DNA of 64,000 bases from contig NZ_JH594606.1 in NCBI RefSeq assembly GCF_000243235.1, positions 1,745,779 through 1,809,778 of the forward strand. The letters run 5' to 3'. A program made the position numbers and the translations under genes. Under the pieces are notes generated by a model. It searched no databases. It had not been told where the DNA came from and saw nothing but the letters and a program-made list of their open reading frames with translations. Positions 1-9,559 of the stretch are shown piece by piece (position 1 is the stretch's first letter; the number at the start of each line of letters is the position of its first letter). This DNA is from Gillisia limnaea DSM 15749 (GTDB lineage: Bacteria; Bacteroidota; Bacteroidia; Flavobacteriales; Flavobacteriaceae).

Positions 1-688
1 CAACTTTGGTTATAGTACCATCTGTATCAGAGGCTGTAGCATTAATAACTATAGAGGCAGGGGCAGTAAAAGTAGCATTGTTGCCAGGAGCCGTAATGGC
101 TACCGTAGGAGGGGTATTGGTGGGATCAGACACTGTGACGTTTACTGCCGCAGAGGTAGTGACCGCAGCTTTATCATCGGTAGCCCTGGCGGTTAATGAA
201 TAGGTGCCTGCCGCTGCATTGTTCCAGCTAAAACTATAGGGACTGCTTAGGTCCTCTCCCAGCTTTGTTGTGCCCTGGAAAAATTCAACTTTACTGATCG
301 TACCATCGGTATCCGAGGCTGTAGCCTCAACAACAATAGTGGCAGGGGCAATAAAAGTAGCATTGTTGGCAGGAGCCGTGATGGCAACCGTAGGAGGGGT
401 ATTGGTAGAATCGGATACTGTGACGTTTACTGCCGCAGAGGTAGTGACCGCAGCTTTATCATCGGTAGCCCTGGCGGTTAATGAATAGGTGCCTGCCGCT
501 GCATTGTTCCAGCTAAAACTATAGGGACTGCTTAGGTCCTCTCCCAGCTTTGTTGTGCCCTGGAAAAATTCAACTTTGGCTATAGTACCATCGGTATCAG
601 AGGCTGTAGCATTGATTACAATAGTGGCAGGGGCAATAAAAGTAGCATTGTTGGCAGGAGCCGTGATGGCAACCGCAGGAGGGGTATT
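1..688 (-). repeat. 285-bp tandem coding repeats (Ig-like domains)
   Basis: Units start, on the minus strand, at about 688, 403 and 118, a constant spacing of 285 bp or 95 codons; the last is cut by the window edge. Each begins with the residues NTPP and contains ATASDTDGTI, KVEFFQGTTKLGEDLSSPYS and LTARATDDKA. The DNA itself is nearly identical between units, which suggests recent duplication or ongoing gene conversion. A further unit at about 1210-1480 is separated from these by the DUF4082 domain. Confidence 0.9.
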
Positions 689-3526
689 GGTAGCTGAAGA
701 GGTATTAAATACCACATCTACCCAATAGTTGCTGCTTTGATAGTTTTGATTTGGAAATGCAGGGGTGCCGGAGTACCTGTAGACGCCATTGGGGCCATCT
801 GTACCACTCTGCAAACCTGTAAGAGGGGTTTTTACCGTCGCACTGTTGAAGAATGGGTTTGAAGCAGAGTAAAAACCAGAGCCGCTGTGATAAGAAATGA
901 CATAGGTCGTATTGGCAGTAACGGCAACGGGGGAGGAAAATGCCACTTCCTGCCAGCCTGAAGCGGTTTCGTTGGTGAAGGTAGCCTGTGCTAATAAGCT
1001 ACCCGTTCTGCTGTATAGCTGGCCGATATGTGTGCCTGTGTTGCCGGCCTGCTTGAAGAAACGAACCCCCGAGACGAAACCATTTTCAGAAGATCGGAAC
1101 TTCATGCCCAATTGCACTGCCTGACCATCAGTATAAAGTTGGTTAGTAGGACCAGTCGTAGGTTCAAATACCGTACACGGACACCCAAAGCCTCCCGGGT
1201 CGGGATTTACTGTGACATTTACTGCTGCAGAATTAGTGGTAGCAGTTTTATCATCGCTGGCCCTGGCGGTTAATGAATAGGTGCCCGCTGGTGCATTGCT
1301 CCAGCTAAAACTATAGGGACTGCTCAAATCCTCTCCCAGCTTTGTTGTACCCTGGAAAAATTCAACTTTGGCTATAGTACCATCGGTATCCGAGGCCGTG
1401 GCATTGATCACAATTGTGGCCGGGGCAGTAAAAGTAGCATTGTTGGCAGGAGCCGTGATGGAAACCGCAGGAGGGGTATTAACATCATAAGTTGCAACAA
1501 ATTCCCCATTGATCGCTGAAAAAAATGCATATTCAATACCTTTGATAGTTTCAATTCTATAAGTAGCTGGTTCTCCATTTACCGTTAGCCCCACTATCCG
1601 AATAGATCCTAGAATGGCAGGAACCATTCCTTCCAATTTATGGGCTCCACTAGCCACGCTTATGGAGAAATTGAGCTTATTTTCATTCCAACCAATAGAA
1701 CCAAAAGAGGATCCATTACGTCCATCCAGCCAAGTAAGAACCTGTTTTGCTGAAATTACAGGTATATTACGCGCTTTGGCTGAGGCTATAATCTTATCAG
1801 AGCCATCAGAAAAATCGGCATCTGTATGCATGTTTGCACAAAACATACCATAGTAACCTTCAGGCCCCAAAGCTTTGTCAAGTAATTGATCGATAGTAAA
1901 AGGAAAGTTTTGTCCGGATTCATCTGTCATTTGGGTCACAAGTTGATAGGAATCTATTATTGTTCCATCCAAATCTGCAAAGCGCATAGGCATAGCAGAA
2001 CCCGTAAACATTCCGGGCCGATTTTGTACCCATGACTCTGGCCAGTAATAATAGTTTGCATCTAGACGTATTCCTTTTCCTGACCCTAATTTCGGTGATG
2101 TGGCCCAATCACTATAGGCAATGCAATGGGTGCGGTTGGTAGTAGGTGCTGTAATACTCGGGAATCTAAATTTAAATTCTGCAAGTTGATTTGTTAAATC
2201 ATTATCAAAAGATGAAGGAGTAAAACTTGAACAACCGGTATCCAAGTGGAGGGCAATTTCAAACCCTTGATCTTCGAATGATTTCGCTTCCGCATTCGTA
2301 ATAGGGGTATTAAGAAAAATATAAGAAGTCCCCCTTATTGCCCTCCAGTCTGCCACTGCTGCTGCACTATTATCTTCGCTAAGTTGCAGATATTGGTTAA
2401 ATCTCGCTGTAGTACCATTATTTGCATGGTCATCTCCTGTCATCACCACCGCTGCTTTTAGTCCCCTGGGTAGGTACCAAAAGCGAGGCATTGGCTTGCG
2501 ACTATTTTGAACTATTATATTTGCCAGAAGTCGCTGTTGCTCATCTGCCTGAGGTATGGCTACTTTATTAAGATCTACCCAGTCTGGAAAAAAAATATCG
2601 TTGGATCGGATAGGGCCCGGTTGCCCATCCCGTTCCTGTCCTGCCCATTCTGGGTTTCCCTGCCGGGTATACACAATTGAACGTGCAAGATCATAGGTAA
2701 AAGCTACTGCTTTTCCTCCATTGACCCCTACATTGTTAATACTTACCGCCGGGTTCGTTGTTGCAGTGTTCACTCCTGAATATAAAGTTGCCAGGCTTGT
2801 TGCCCCATTGAGGTTATAAAGATCTGCTGCGCTATGATATTGTATTGTTTGACTAACCAAACCCTTTCCGGGGCCAGATGATGTATTTATCAAAATGTAT
2901 TTGTCATTCAAAGTACCTCCGGCAACAGTCAGACCCATCAAAGGTGCTAATTTTACATCAGGTCTGAAGGCAATTAAAGTCCCTCCTGCACCAGCCCAAT
3001 TACTTAACATCGTTACTTGCTCTTCTGTTAAGGGAATCTCACCAATAATTATGACGTCATAAGTGCTCAGCAATTCGGGAGATATAACGGATATGTCGGA
3101 TGTAGCGAACTCATTCAATCCCTCAGCGAGAAGAATTTCAGCAGCATAACTGCTAAAAGGCCTGGAAGATGATTTGATTATAAGAATTGGCCCTCCGGGT
3201 CCATACGAAGTTGCTAAAACAGAATTTAAAACAGTCTGTAATTTTGGATCACTTCTTTCTAAACCTTTTTCTAGGTATCCTGAAAAAGAAGTCGTTGTAT
3301 CAAAAGTATTCTTTTGATTGTCCTGCTTGACTTCTAAACTATCCCCGTTTGCATTGAAAGTCAGGCAGTTGATATAATCTGAATGACCTCCTAAAATTTC
3401 GCTCACTTCCTTTGGAGTATCCGGGTCTAAACTGACATTTGCATAAGAGAAAAAACAAATAAGGTAGGCAAGAAATTGTAATATAAATTGACTCTTGGAA
3501 ACCAGGGTTGAATAAAAATTTTTCAT
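1..3526 (-). CDS. Large secreted multidomain protein: deacetylase-like region, DUF4082 and Ig-like repeats (partial)
   Basis: The frame runs out of the left edge, so the C terminus is missing; 1175 codons are visible without a stop. The start is the ATG at 3524-3526, followed by a signal peptide (MKNFYST, then a hydrophobic run to about residue 31). Residues about 100-230 look like a ThuA/amidotransferase-type fold (VIIIGEIPLTEEQV). Residues about 350-600 resemble a polysaccharide-deacetylase-like barrel, with VMTGDDHANN near 363 and IALHLDTGC near 425 as possible metal-site segments. Then follow an Ig-like domain (about 683-772), a DUF4082 domain (about 776-941; AGNTGTHIGQLYS, SGWQEVAF, NYWVDVVF) and more Ig-like domains of the Big_7 type from 947 on. 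The Ig and DUF4082 calls are firm; the enzymatic call is tentative. A surface or secreted role in glycan modification is inferred from the domains and from its place just downstream of the export genes. Confidence 0.85.
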   Translation of the reverse strand, partial: MKNFYSTLVSKSQFILQFLAYLICFFSYANVSLDPDTPKEVSEILGGHSDYINCLTFNANGDSLEVKQDNQKNTFDTTTSFSGYLEKGLERSDPKLQTVLNSVLATSYGPGGPILIIKSSSRPFSSYAAEILLAEGLNEFATSDISVISPELLSTYDVIIIGEIPLTEEQVTMLSNWAGAGGTLIAFRPDVKLAPLMGLTVAGGTLNDKYILINTSSGPGKGLVSQTIQYHSAADLYNLNGATSLATLYSGVNTATTNPAVSINNVGVNGGKAVAFTYDLARSIVYTRQGNPEWAGQERDGQPGPIRSNDIFFPDWVDLNKVAIPQADEQQRLLANIIVQNSRKPMPRFWYLPRGLKAAVVMTGDDHANNGTTARFNQYLQLSEDNSAAAVADWRAIRGTSYIFLNTPITNAEAKSFEDQGFEIALHLDTGCSSFTPSSFDNDLTNQLAEFKFRFPSITAPTTNRTHCIAYSDWATSPKLGSGKGIRLDANYYYWPESWVQNRPGMFTGSAMPMRFADLDGTIIDSYQLVTQMTDESGQNFPFTIDQLLDKALGPEGYYGMFCANMHTDADFSDGSDKIIASAKARNIPVISAKQVLTWLDGRNGSSFGSIGWNENKLNFSISVASGAHKLEGMVPAILGSIRIVGLTVNGEPATYRIETIKGIEYAFFSAINGEFVATYDVNTPPAVSITAPANNATFTAPATIVINATASDTDGTIAKVEFFQGTTKLGEDLSSPYSFSWSNAPAGTYSLTARASDDKTATTNSAAVNVTVNPDPGGFGCPCTVFEPTTGPTNQLYTDGQAVQLGMKFRSSENGFVSGVRFFKQAGNTGTHIGQLYSRTGSLLAQATFTNETASGWQEVAFSSPVAVTANTTYVISYHSGSGFYSASNPFFNSATVKTPLTGLQSGTDGPNGVYRYSGTPAFPNQNYQSSNYWVDVVFNTSSATNTPPAVAITAPANNATFIAPATIVINATASDTDGTIAKVEFFQGTTKLGEDLSSPYSFSWNNAAAGTYSLTARATDDKAAVTTSAAVNVTVSDSTNTPPTVAITAPANNATFIAPATIVVEATASDTDGTISKVEFFQGTTKLGEDLSSPYSFSWNNAAAGTYSLTARATDDKAAVTTSAAVNVTVSDPTNTPPTVAITAPGNNATFTAPASIVINATASDTDGTITKV

Positions 3527-3815
3527 AGCTAAATACGTTGACAAAATTTAAATATGACTGTAAATTTTAAATTGACTTAAGAAGAGGAGGGGCCAAAGAC
3601 CTACAGAATAAAAACCTTGGTAGGGAAGTTTATAAACGAGGCAAAATTTAATAGGTGGGAACTAGCGAAAAATACTTAACTTAAAGTGGCGACAAGATTA
3701 AAGGATAGAAACATCAATTTTATTTCACGTGCGACTAGATTTAAATATAAAATCTATCAATCATAAATAATCTTCATTAGTTTCCTTTTACTTTTATTTG
3801 CATATAAATATTATT

Positions 3816-6245
3816 TTAGGCTCTAATATCTTTTTCTATTATTGAAATCTCTGATTTAGTGGCCAATCCATTCGTGGAACTTTTATGAAATTTAGATTTT
3901 TCCCAGAAATTTTTCTTATCCATCCCATATCCATATCCATATTTATTGCCATATCCAAGATTTGACAAATTAACATTGTTTAGTACAAAACATACACGCT
4001 TCATTGTACCTTTTTCCTTGGCCTGAACCGGGAATTCAAGTAACTCTTTCTCCGTGTATCCTGCTCTTACCATATATAGGATAAGGTCTGCATATTGAGT
4101 AAGAGCAAAGGTATCTGCAACCAACATTGAAGGTGCAGTATCTATAATTATATAATCATACTGACTTTTAAGTTGATCAAACAAGAGCTCAACTTTTTCT
4201 GTTTTAAGTAATTCATATGGGTTTGGAGGAATACTTCCCGATAAAAGGACATCTATATTTGTGTGAAAATTAGATTTTTTTATTAGGCTTTCCAGTAGCA
4301 GGTCTTCATCCACCAAATAATCACTAAATCCCAATTTCTTTTCCTTATCAGTTACAAGTGGCTGAAGCTTGGGGCTCCTAAGATCTGCACCAATTAATAG
4401 AACTGTATTAAAGGTATTGGCAAGGGTAATACTTAAGTTTATTGCTGCAAACGTCTTGCCTTCCCCTTTTATAGAAGATGTGATTAATAAAGTTTTGGCC
4501 TCTTTCTTATGTTTTAAGTTTACCAAAAGGTATTGCAAGTTTGTATTCAGGATCCGAAATGACTCTGCCAGCATCGAGCGGTCATTCAAAGTTATAATTT
4601 CTTGGGTTCTTTTTACCCGTGGAATATCTCCTACAACAGCTATACTTGATGTAAAGGCTTCAATATCTGTTCTCTTTCTTACTTTATTATCTAGCATTCC
4701 TTTTATATAAATGACTGAAAACGGTAGAAATAAACCTAAAATAACGGTTCCGAGGTAGATACTTCTTGAATTGGGTGATATAGGAATTTCATTAAAATAT
4801 GCCCTGTCTACTATTTTAGCTTTAGGTTCTGTCACCGCCATAGCAAGGGAATTCTCCTCTCTTTTTTGAAGTAAAAATAAGTAGAGAGTTTCTTTGATAC
4901 TTTGCTGTCTTTCAATCCCCCTGTATTCTCTTTCTTTAGAAGGGACTGCAAATATCTGTGATCCAATACTGGAAGCCTGCCTTTGTAGATCCTCCTGTCC
5001 TATTTGCAAGTTTGACCGCATCCTGCCTAAACTCTGTACAACATTTCCTTTAATTTGACCTATCTGGCTGTTAAGTTTTATAACTATAGGATTTTTCTCA
5101 CTTGAACCGGAAAGGATCCTGTTACGCTGCAGCACCAAGTCATTATATTCGTCTATTTGTCCATTTACGCCACCTTCAGAGAGCCCCAAATTGGTAGGCA
5201 ACAAGTCGCTATTGGAATTCGAAGAGATATATTCCAACATAGCATTTGCAAGTTCAAGCTGGGTTCCTACCTCCTGCCGTTTTTTATTGTATTCACTTGC
5301 ATTTTGAATGTACATATTAGACTCTGCCTGTATATCTGTGAGCCTGTTTTGTTCTTTAAATATTTCCTTCCCAGACTCTACAGAGTCTAACTCCCCATTT
5401 ATAATTGCCAGCCTTTCGTTGATAAATTTTGCGGTATTTCCTGCTATGAGATTTTTGTCCTCTATAGCAGATCGGTTAAACTCGAGAATTAATTGATCTA
5501 ATATATCCCGGGCCTTTTCTTTTACAGGATCTGCAAGTACAAGTTCAATAAAATTTGAGTTTTTATCTTCTTTGATAAAGCCAAGTTGATTTCGGTAATG
5601 AGCTGCGATTTTTTCTATTTCTGTAAATTGTATAATGATAGGTTGATTAAAATCTTCACCAAACTCTCCTGGTCCCAGCACGATACTAGTAATTCCAAGA
5701 TCTACGGGAGATCCCACCTTGGCGTTAACTATCCTGCCAGATGCCATATCCCTAATTTGATATAGATCTTCATTCATTTTTTTTAACTCGTATGTAGCTC
5801 CTCCCCTTTCCTTTAACTTTTGTTCGTCCAGCTTGAGAACCTGGAGATTAAAGGGAATAATTTCATAAATCTCCATTTTATTAACCTTCCCTTCAATAAA
5901 ATATTGAATATTAATATCTAAAGATTTTACTACATTATTCATCAACCTTCTGGATCGAAGAATACCAATTTCATTCTCTATATTTTTAGTGCCAACTCCA
6001 CTTAATAGGCCAAGATCTGCATAGATGGCAGACTCGGGACCTTTTGAGGATTCATCTTTTACTATAATGGTTGTGCTTGCATTATATAAAGGAGTAGTGT
6101 ATCGCAAATAGGTATACCCCAATCCTATAGCCAGCACTGAACATAGGACAAACCAGGGCCAGTTTTTAAGATAACGATTAATTTCTTTTCTCATGTTGAT
6201 TTTTTCAAGATGAGACTTTCCGGAATTATTATTAGAAGAAACCAT
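3816..6245 (-). CDS. wzc: Wzc-like polysaccharide co-polymerase with BY-kinase domain
   Basis: An 809-residue inner-membrane protein that controls chain length and export of a capsule or exopolysaccharide together with Wza. The N-terminal Wzz-type domain has a membrane segment near residues 30-48 and a long periplasmic coiled-coil region, and a second membrane segment lies near 495-515. The C-terminal bacterial tyrosine-kinase domain shows a Walker A motif (SSIKGEGKT, near 590), Walker A' (VLLIGADLRSP, where Bacteroidetes often carry G in place of the first D) and Walker B (YDYIIIDTAPS). A tyrosine-rich tail (YGNKYGYGYG) is the probable autophosphorylation cluster. It starts 2 bp after the end of wza, so the two are co-transcribed. 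It is the last gene of the polysaccharide cluster. Confidence 0.95.
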   Translation of the reverse strand: MVSSNNNSGKSHLEKINMRKEINRYLKNWPWFVLCSVLAIGLGYTYLRYTTPLYNASTTIIVKDESSKGPESAIYADLGLLSGVGTKNIENEIGILRSRRLMNNVVKSLDINIQYFIEGKVNKMEIYEIIPFNLQVLKLDEQKLKERGGATYELKKMNEDLYQIRDMASGRIVNAKVGSPVDLGITSIVLGPGEFGEDFNQPIIIQFTEIEKIAAHYRNQLGFIKEDKNSNFIELVLADPVKEKARDILDQLILEFNRSAIEDKNLIAGNTAKFINERLAIINGELDSVESGKEIFKEQNRLTDIQAESNMYIQNASEYNKKRQEVGTQLELANAMLEYISSNSNSDLLPTNLGLSEGGVNGQIDEYNDLVLQRNRILSGSSEKNPIVIKLNSQIGQIKGNVVQSLGRMRSNLQIGQEDLQRQASSIGSQIFAVPSKEREYRGIERQQSIKETLYLFLLQKREENSLAMAVTEPKAKIVDRAYFNEIPISPNSRSIYLGTVILGLFLPFSVIYIKGMLDNKVRKRTDIEAFTSSIAVVGDIPRVKRTQEIITLNDRSMLAESFRILNTNLQYLLVNLKHKKEAKTLLITSSIKGEGKTFAAINLSITLANTFNTVLLIGADLRSPKLQPLVTDKEKKLGFSDYLVDEDLLLESLIKKSNFHTNIDVLLSGSIPPNPYELLKTEKVELLFDQLKSQYDYIIIDTAPSMLVADTFALTQYADLILYMVRAGYTEKELLEFPVQAKEKGTMKRVCFVLNNVNLSNLGYGNKYGYGYGMDKKNFWEKSKFHKSSTNGLATKSEISIIEKDIRA

Positions 6246-6247
6246 AA

Positions 6248-7024
6248 TTATCTAGTTATTAATATTACCAGTGACGCGAGAACAGATACAATGGAAAGGT
6301 AAGTAGATGCCAGGCCTGTAGAACCGGCAGATTGCCTTCTTGTGCCTCTTGGTTCTACATAAACAACATCATTTTGCCTTAAATTATAATGAGGAGAATT
6401 AACAGTATTGGCATCGGTGAGGTCAAGATAAGCGTATGTTTTATGATCCCCGTCTTCACCCATGACTAGAATATTATCTCTTTTGCCAAAAATTGTAAGA
6501 TCTCCGGCCATTGAAAGCGCTTTTGATAGTGTGATATGGTCATCTTCAATAGAAAATGTTCCGGGATTGTTTACTTCCCCTAAAACACTTATCTGGAAGT
6601 TTAGGATTCTTACGTTTACAATAGGATCTTTTACGTATTCACTTATCTGGTCCTGAATTTTTTTGGCCAGTTCCATATTCGTAAGGCCTTTGACTTCTAT
6701 TGTGCCAACGACAGGAAAAACAATTGTCCCCTCGTTGGATACCAGATAAGTCTCCAGTTCTACCTCCCCCATTACTCTTTCCTGGGATGCAATAGATTTG
6801 GTTAAGTTAAATGGCAATGCAGCCTCCTGCTCTGGGGCAGATACCCGAATTGTTAAAACATCATCTGGTTGGATTTCAAGGTTGTTTCCACTCCTACGAT
6901 TTTCACTTTTCTTCAATTGTTCTATATTTTGAAAGTAAACCATTTCTTTTCGGGAAACGCAGGAGGAAATAATTACCATAAGAAGAACTAACAGGAAAAA
7001 TTTCTTAAATTTTATAATGTTCAT
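6248..7024 (-). CDS. wza: Wza-like polysaccharide export lipoprotein
   Basis: A 258-residue outer-membrane polysaccharide export protein. The N terminus is a lipoprotein signal (KKFFLLVLLMVIISSC), with the lipidated cysteine near residue 22. The Poly_export domain follows (IQPDDVLTIRVSAPEQ) and then an SLBB domain (ISVLGEVNNPGTFSI). A hydrophobic segment at the extreme C terminus (YLSIVSVLASLVILI) is the expected helix of the outer-membrane pore. It is shorter than enterobacterial Wza, as is usual in Bacteroidetes. It directly precedes wzc, and together they form the trans-envelope export channel. Confidence 0.95.
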   Translation of the reverse strand: MNIIKFKKFFLLVLLMVIISSCVSRKEMVYFQNIEQLKKSENRRSGNNLEIQPDDVLTIRVSAPEQEAALPFNLTKSIASQERVMGEVELETYLVSNEGTIVFPVVGTIEVKGLTNMELAKKIQDQISEYVKDPIVNVRILNFQISVLGEVNNPGTFSIEDDHITLSKALSMAGDLTIFGKRDNILVMGEDGDHKTYAYLDLTDANTVNSPHYNLRQNDVVYVEPRGTRRQSAGSTGLASTYLSIVSVLASLVILITR

Positions 7025-7083
7025 AATTAAAAATAATAAGGATTAATGAAAAAAGCTAAGATTAGAATGTGTGAATGAGGGGG

Positions 7084-8427
7084 TTAAAAGGCTTTATCAT
7101 CCCCGGTAATTGCATTGCAAATAGTATAGTAAATAATTTTGAGGTCCATTATTGGGCTCCACTTTTCGAGATAAAAAATGTCAAACCTGGTACGGTTAAC
7201 AATATCTGCTTTGCAGGTGATTTCACCCCTGTATCCCTTAATTTGTGCTAAGCCTGTTATTCCTGGTTTCGCAAAATGCCGTACGAGATATTTATCTACA
7301 GATCTTGCATATTCCCGGGTATGGGTTTCCATATGTGGACGTGGCCCTACAACGCTCATTTCCCCCAGGAATACGTTGATGAACTGAGGCAATTCATCGA
7401 TACTCGTTTTTCTTAAAACCTTTCCCAATCGGGTTATTCTGGAATCGTTTTTAATGCACATTTTTGTGTCTGATTGCTCGTTGGTTCTCATAGACCTGAA
7501 TTTGTAGCACCAAAATGATTTTTTGTTATATCCTTGTCTTATTTGTTTGAAAAACAGGGGATCCCTGGATTCCATTCTTGTTAAAAGGTACAAAAGTGGA
7601 ACAAGCCAGGATAATATTAGAAGGATTACCAAAGAAGAGAAAATAATATCAAATCCACGTTTACCATATTTCGCATAATTTTGTTCAAGAGGAGAGTTTC
7701 TAAGGTTTAAAATAGGGACATTTCCGAATAATTCCACCTGCATGGCTCTGGTGAAAACCTCCTTATTATCAGGAACCAGTTTTAATCGCTTCAAATTATT
7801 ATCTGCAAAGGATATAAGTTTATGAAGTTCTTCATTGGACACCTGAGAAACCAAACAATATATTTCATCAATATTATTGTTCATAATAAATTCGTAGCTT
7901 TTTTCAACTGAGCCTAAATAGCCAGTTTCATTTGATAACTCATTGTTGAAATAGCCTTTATATCGGTATCCAAAATCTGGGTCCTTAAAAATCTCCTTGA
8001 TCGTTCTAATATTTTTATCCTTTCCTATCACCACAACATTCACAAAGTTGCCGCCTTCCACACGGTAAAGCCTCCTAACCGCAAAGAAAAACCAACGATA
8101 AAAAACAAGAAGAAAAAGCAAAAAACTTAGAACAAAAAGTTGATATCCAATTGAAAATTGAATCTCAAAAATTGCAAAGAAGGCAACGTAGGAAAGGCAG
8201 AAAATAAAATAATGTCTTAGAAATTTATGAAACTTAGTGATAAACCGTTCTTTCCTTTCCACCGAATAAAAATTCATCCCAATTGAAATAAAAATCCAAG
8301 ATGCATTATATCCTAAAATAGCGGTAAAATTTAAATATGTATTTGGTGTTAATAAATATAAAACAATATTAATTGTGACCAGATGTGCTACCACAGAGAA
8401 TGGCATAATAAAATAAGAGCCTTTCAT
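7084..8427 (-). CDS. wcaJ: WcaJ-family undecaprenyl-phosphate sugar phosphotransferase
   Basis: A 447-residue initiating transferase that moves a hexose-1-phosphate from a nucleotide sugar to undecaprenyl phosphate, the first membrane step of repeat-unit assembly. The N-terminal half has four predicted membrane helices and a Rossmann-like CoA_binding_3 region (VNVVVIGKDKNIRTIKEIF). The C-terminal bacterial sugar-transferase domain begins with KRGFDIIFSSLVILL and carries the conserved YKFRSMR, RKTSIDELPQFINVFLGEMS and VVGPRP blocks with the catalytic Asp-Glu pair. Length is normal for the family (about 450-470). It lies just upstream of wza/wzc; the exact donor sugar (glucose or another) cannot be read from sequence. 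A truncated relative lies nearby at 9362-9559. Confidence 0.93.
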   Translation of the reverse strand: MKGSYFIMPFSVVAHLVTINIVLYLLTPNTYLNFTAILGYNASWIFISIGMNFYSVERKERFITKFHKFLRHYFIFCLSYVAFFAIFEIQFSIGYQLFVLSFLLFLLVFYRWFFFAVRRLYRVEGGNFVNVVVIGKDKNIRTIKEIFKDPDFGYRYKGYFNNELSNETGYLGSVEKSYEFIMNNNIDEIYCLVSQVSNEELHKLISFADNNLKRLKLVPDNKEVFTRAMQVELFGNVPILNLRNSPLEQNYAKYGKRGFDIIFSSLVILLILSWLVPLLYLLTRMESRDPLFFKQIRQGYNKKSFWCYKFRSMRTNEQSDTKMCIKNDSRITRLGKVLRKTSIDELPQFINVFLGEMSVVGPRPHMETHTREYARSVDKYLVRHFAKPGITGLAQIKGYRGEITCKADIVNRTRFDIFYLEKWSPIMDLKIIYYTICNAITGDDKAF

Positions 8428-8554
8428 CTGTTTATTTTATTGTTTTTAGCGGACATATGTAACATCCATATAAACTTTTTCCTGTGTGAGAAAATTTTTC
8501 CAATGAATGTTTCATAATTGATTATTTCAGCAAAGCGAATCCTTAAATAAGGTT

Positions 8555-9325
8555 TTAAATAAAACGATTAGATCCTAACACCTGTGGAATTAAGTATTGT
8601 GGAATTTTTCTTCCCACTTTACAGGCAAGGGTAAATATTCCGTTCAAATTATATAGTTTGATGATGCTTAAATCTTCTCGCGATTTTTTGATTTGTAATT
8701 TTACGGAAGTACTTATGCCTCCCAACCTCATTTTTACGACCCACTCGTTTAAGAATAATTTCTTAATCTGTTCATTTTTGAACCACCGAAGCGAGATTTC
8801 ATAATCGCTGGCAATGCTATACCCAGGGTCGTACATCCCATATTTTTCAAAAATCTCCCGGCGCACAAAAATGGTTGTATGAAGCGGAATCCAGCCATAT
8901 AACAAGAATCTTTTCCTGAAAATCTTAGAAGGGTAAATTCGCTTTATCTTTTCAGGATTTTCCTTATCCACAAACAATCCTTTAGCATATACCAAATCGG
9001 CATTGGAGGACTCAAAAGCATTTGCAATATTTCTTATTGTGTCCACTTGAAAGAAAAGATCATCTGAATGTAAAATCCCGATAATATCACCTGTTGCATT
9101 TTTAATACCTTTATTGAGGGCATCATAAATCCCTTCATCTTTTTCAGAAGAATAGTAATCAATCCTATCCTTATACCGTTCAATTTTTCGTTGAGTCCCA
9201 TCGGAAGAACCTCCATCAATAACAAGATATTCAATATTGCTGTAGGTTTGATTTAGAACAGATTCTATACAATCGGAAATATACTTCTCACGGTTATAAA
9301 CTATGGTTATAATTGAAAATTTCAT
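8555..9325 (-). CDS. Family 2 glycosyltransferase
   Basis: A 256-residue soluble GT-A fold enzyme. The N-terminal nucleotide-binding signature is FSIITIVYNREKYI, followed by LVIDGGSSDGT and the metal-binding DXD-like ILHSDDLFF. The GSSDGT variant and the DEGIYDALNKGI segment are typical of WcaA/WcaE-like colanic-acid transferases. A later acidic segment (ASDYEISLRWF) is a candidate catalytic base region. It sits between the WcaJ gene and the WcaJ remnant, so it probably adds an early sugar of the repeat unit. Donor and acceptor are unknown. Confidence 0.88.
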   Translation of the reverse strand: MKFSIITIVYNREKYISDCIESVLNQTYSNIEYLVIDGGSSDGTQRKIERYKDRIDYYSSEKDEGIYDALNKGIKNATGDIIGILHSDDLFFQVDTIRNIANAFESSNADLVYAKGLFVDKENPEKIKRIYPSKIFRKRFLLYGWIPLHTTIFVRREIFEKYGMYDPGYSIASDYEISLRWFKNEQIKKLFLNEWVVKMRLGGISTSVKLQIKKSREDLSIIKLYNLNGIFTLACKVGRKIPQYLIPQVLGSNRFI

Positions 9326-9361
9326 TCGATGCCTAAAAATTAAGTTGAATTGAAAACTAAA

Positions 9362-9559
9362 TTATAAACCTTTGGACTCATGGCTCCTATGGTAACTAAA
9401 GTTCCATATCCTGAAAGCTATAAATAACCAGACTACATTATAGCTTATTAACACCAGGTAATCCAAAGATGGTTCGGTTGCTAACAAGAGAAAAATACCG
9501 TTGATAATAAGTAAATGTGCTAGAACTAAAAAGCTGATTAGAGAAGTTGAAGTTTTCAT
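9362..9559 (-). pseudogene. Truncated N-terminal remnant of a WcaJ-like sugar transferase
   Basis: A 65-codon frame with two hydrophobic helices. It aligns by eye with the first 60 residues of the WcaJ gene at 7084-8427: VLAHLLIINGIFLLL matches VVAHLVTINIVLYLL, and ISYNVVWLFIAFRIWNFSY matches LGYNASWIFISIGMNFYSV, with the same spacing and the same membrane pattern. The frame then stops (HESKGL), and no sugar-transferase domain follows before the GT2 gene begins at 9325. It is best read as the stub of a lost second initiating transferase. A functional small membrane protein is possible but less likely. Confidence 0.6.

Noticed and set aside
6-488. Two plus-strand open frames (6-203 and 270-488) with nearly identical protein sequence
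   Set aside because: They are antisense shadows of the Ig-like repeats of the large minus-strand gene; their similarity only reflects the 285-bp DNA repeat.
1-1480. Regularly spaced repeats that could suggest a CRISPR or satellite array
   Set aside because: The 285-bp units are in frame, encode a known fold and are interrupted by a DUF4082 domain; there are no short repeats with unique spacers.
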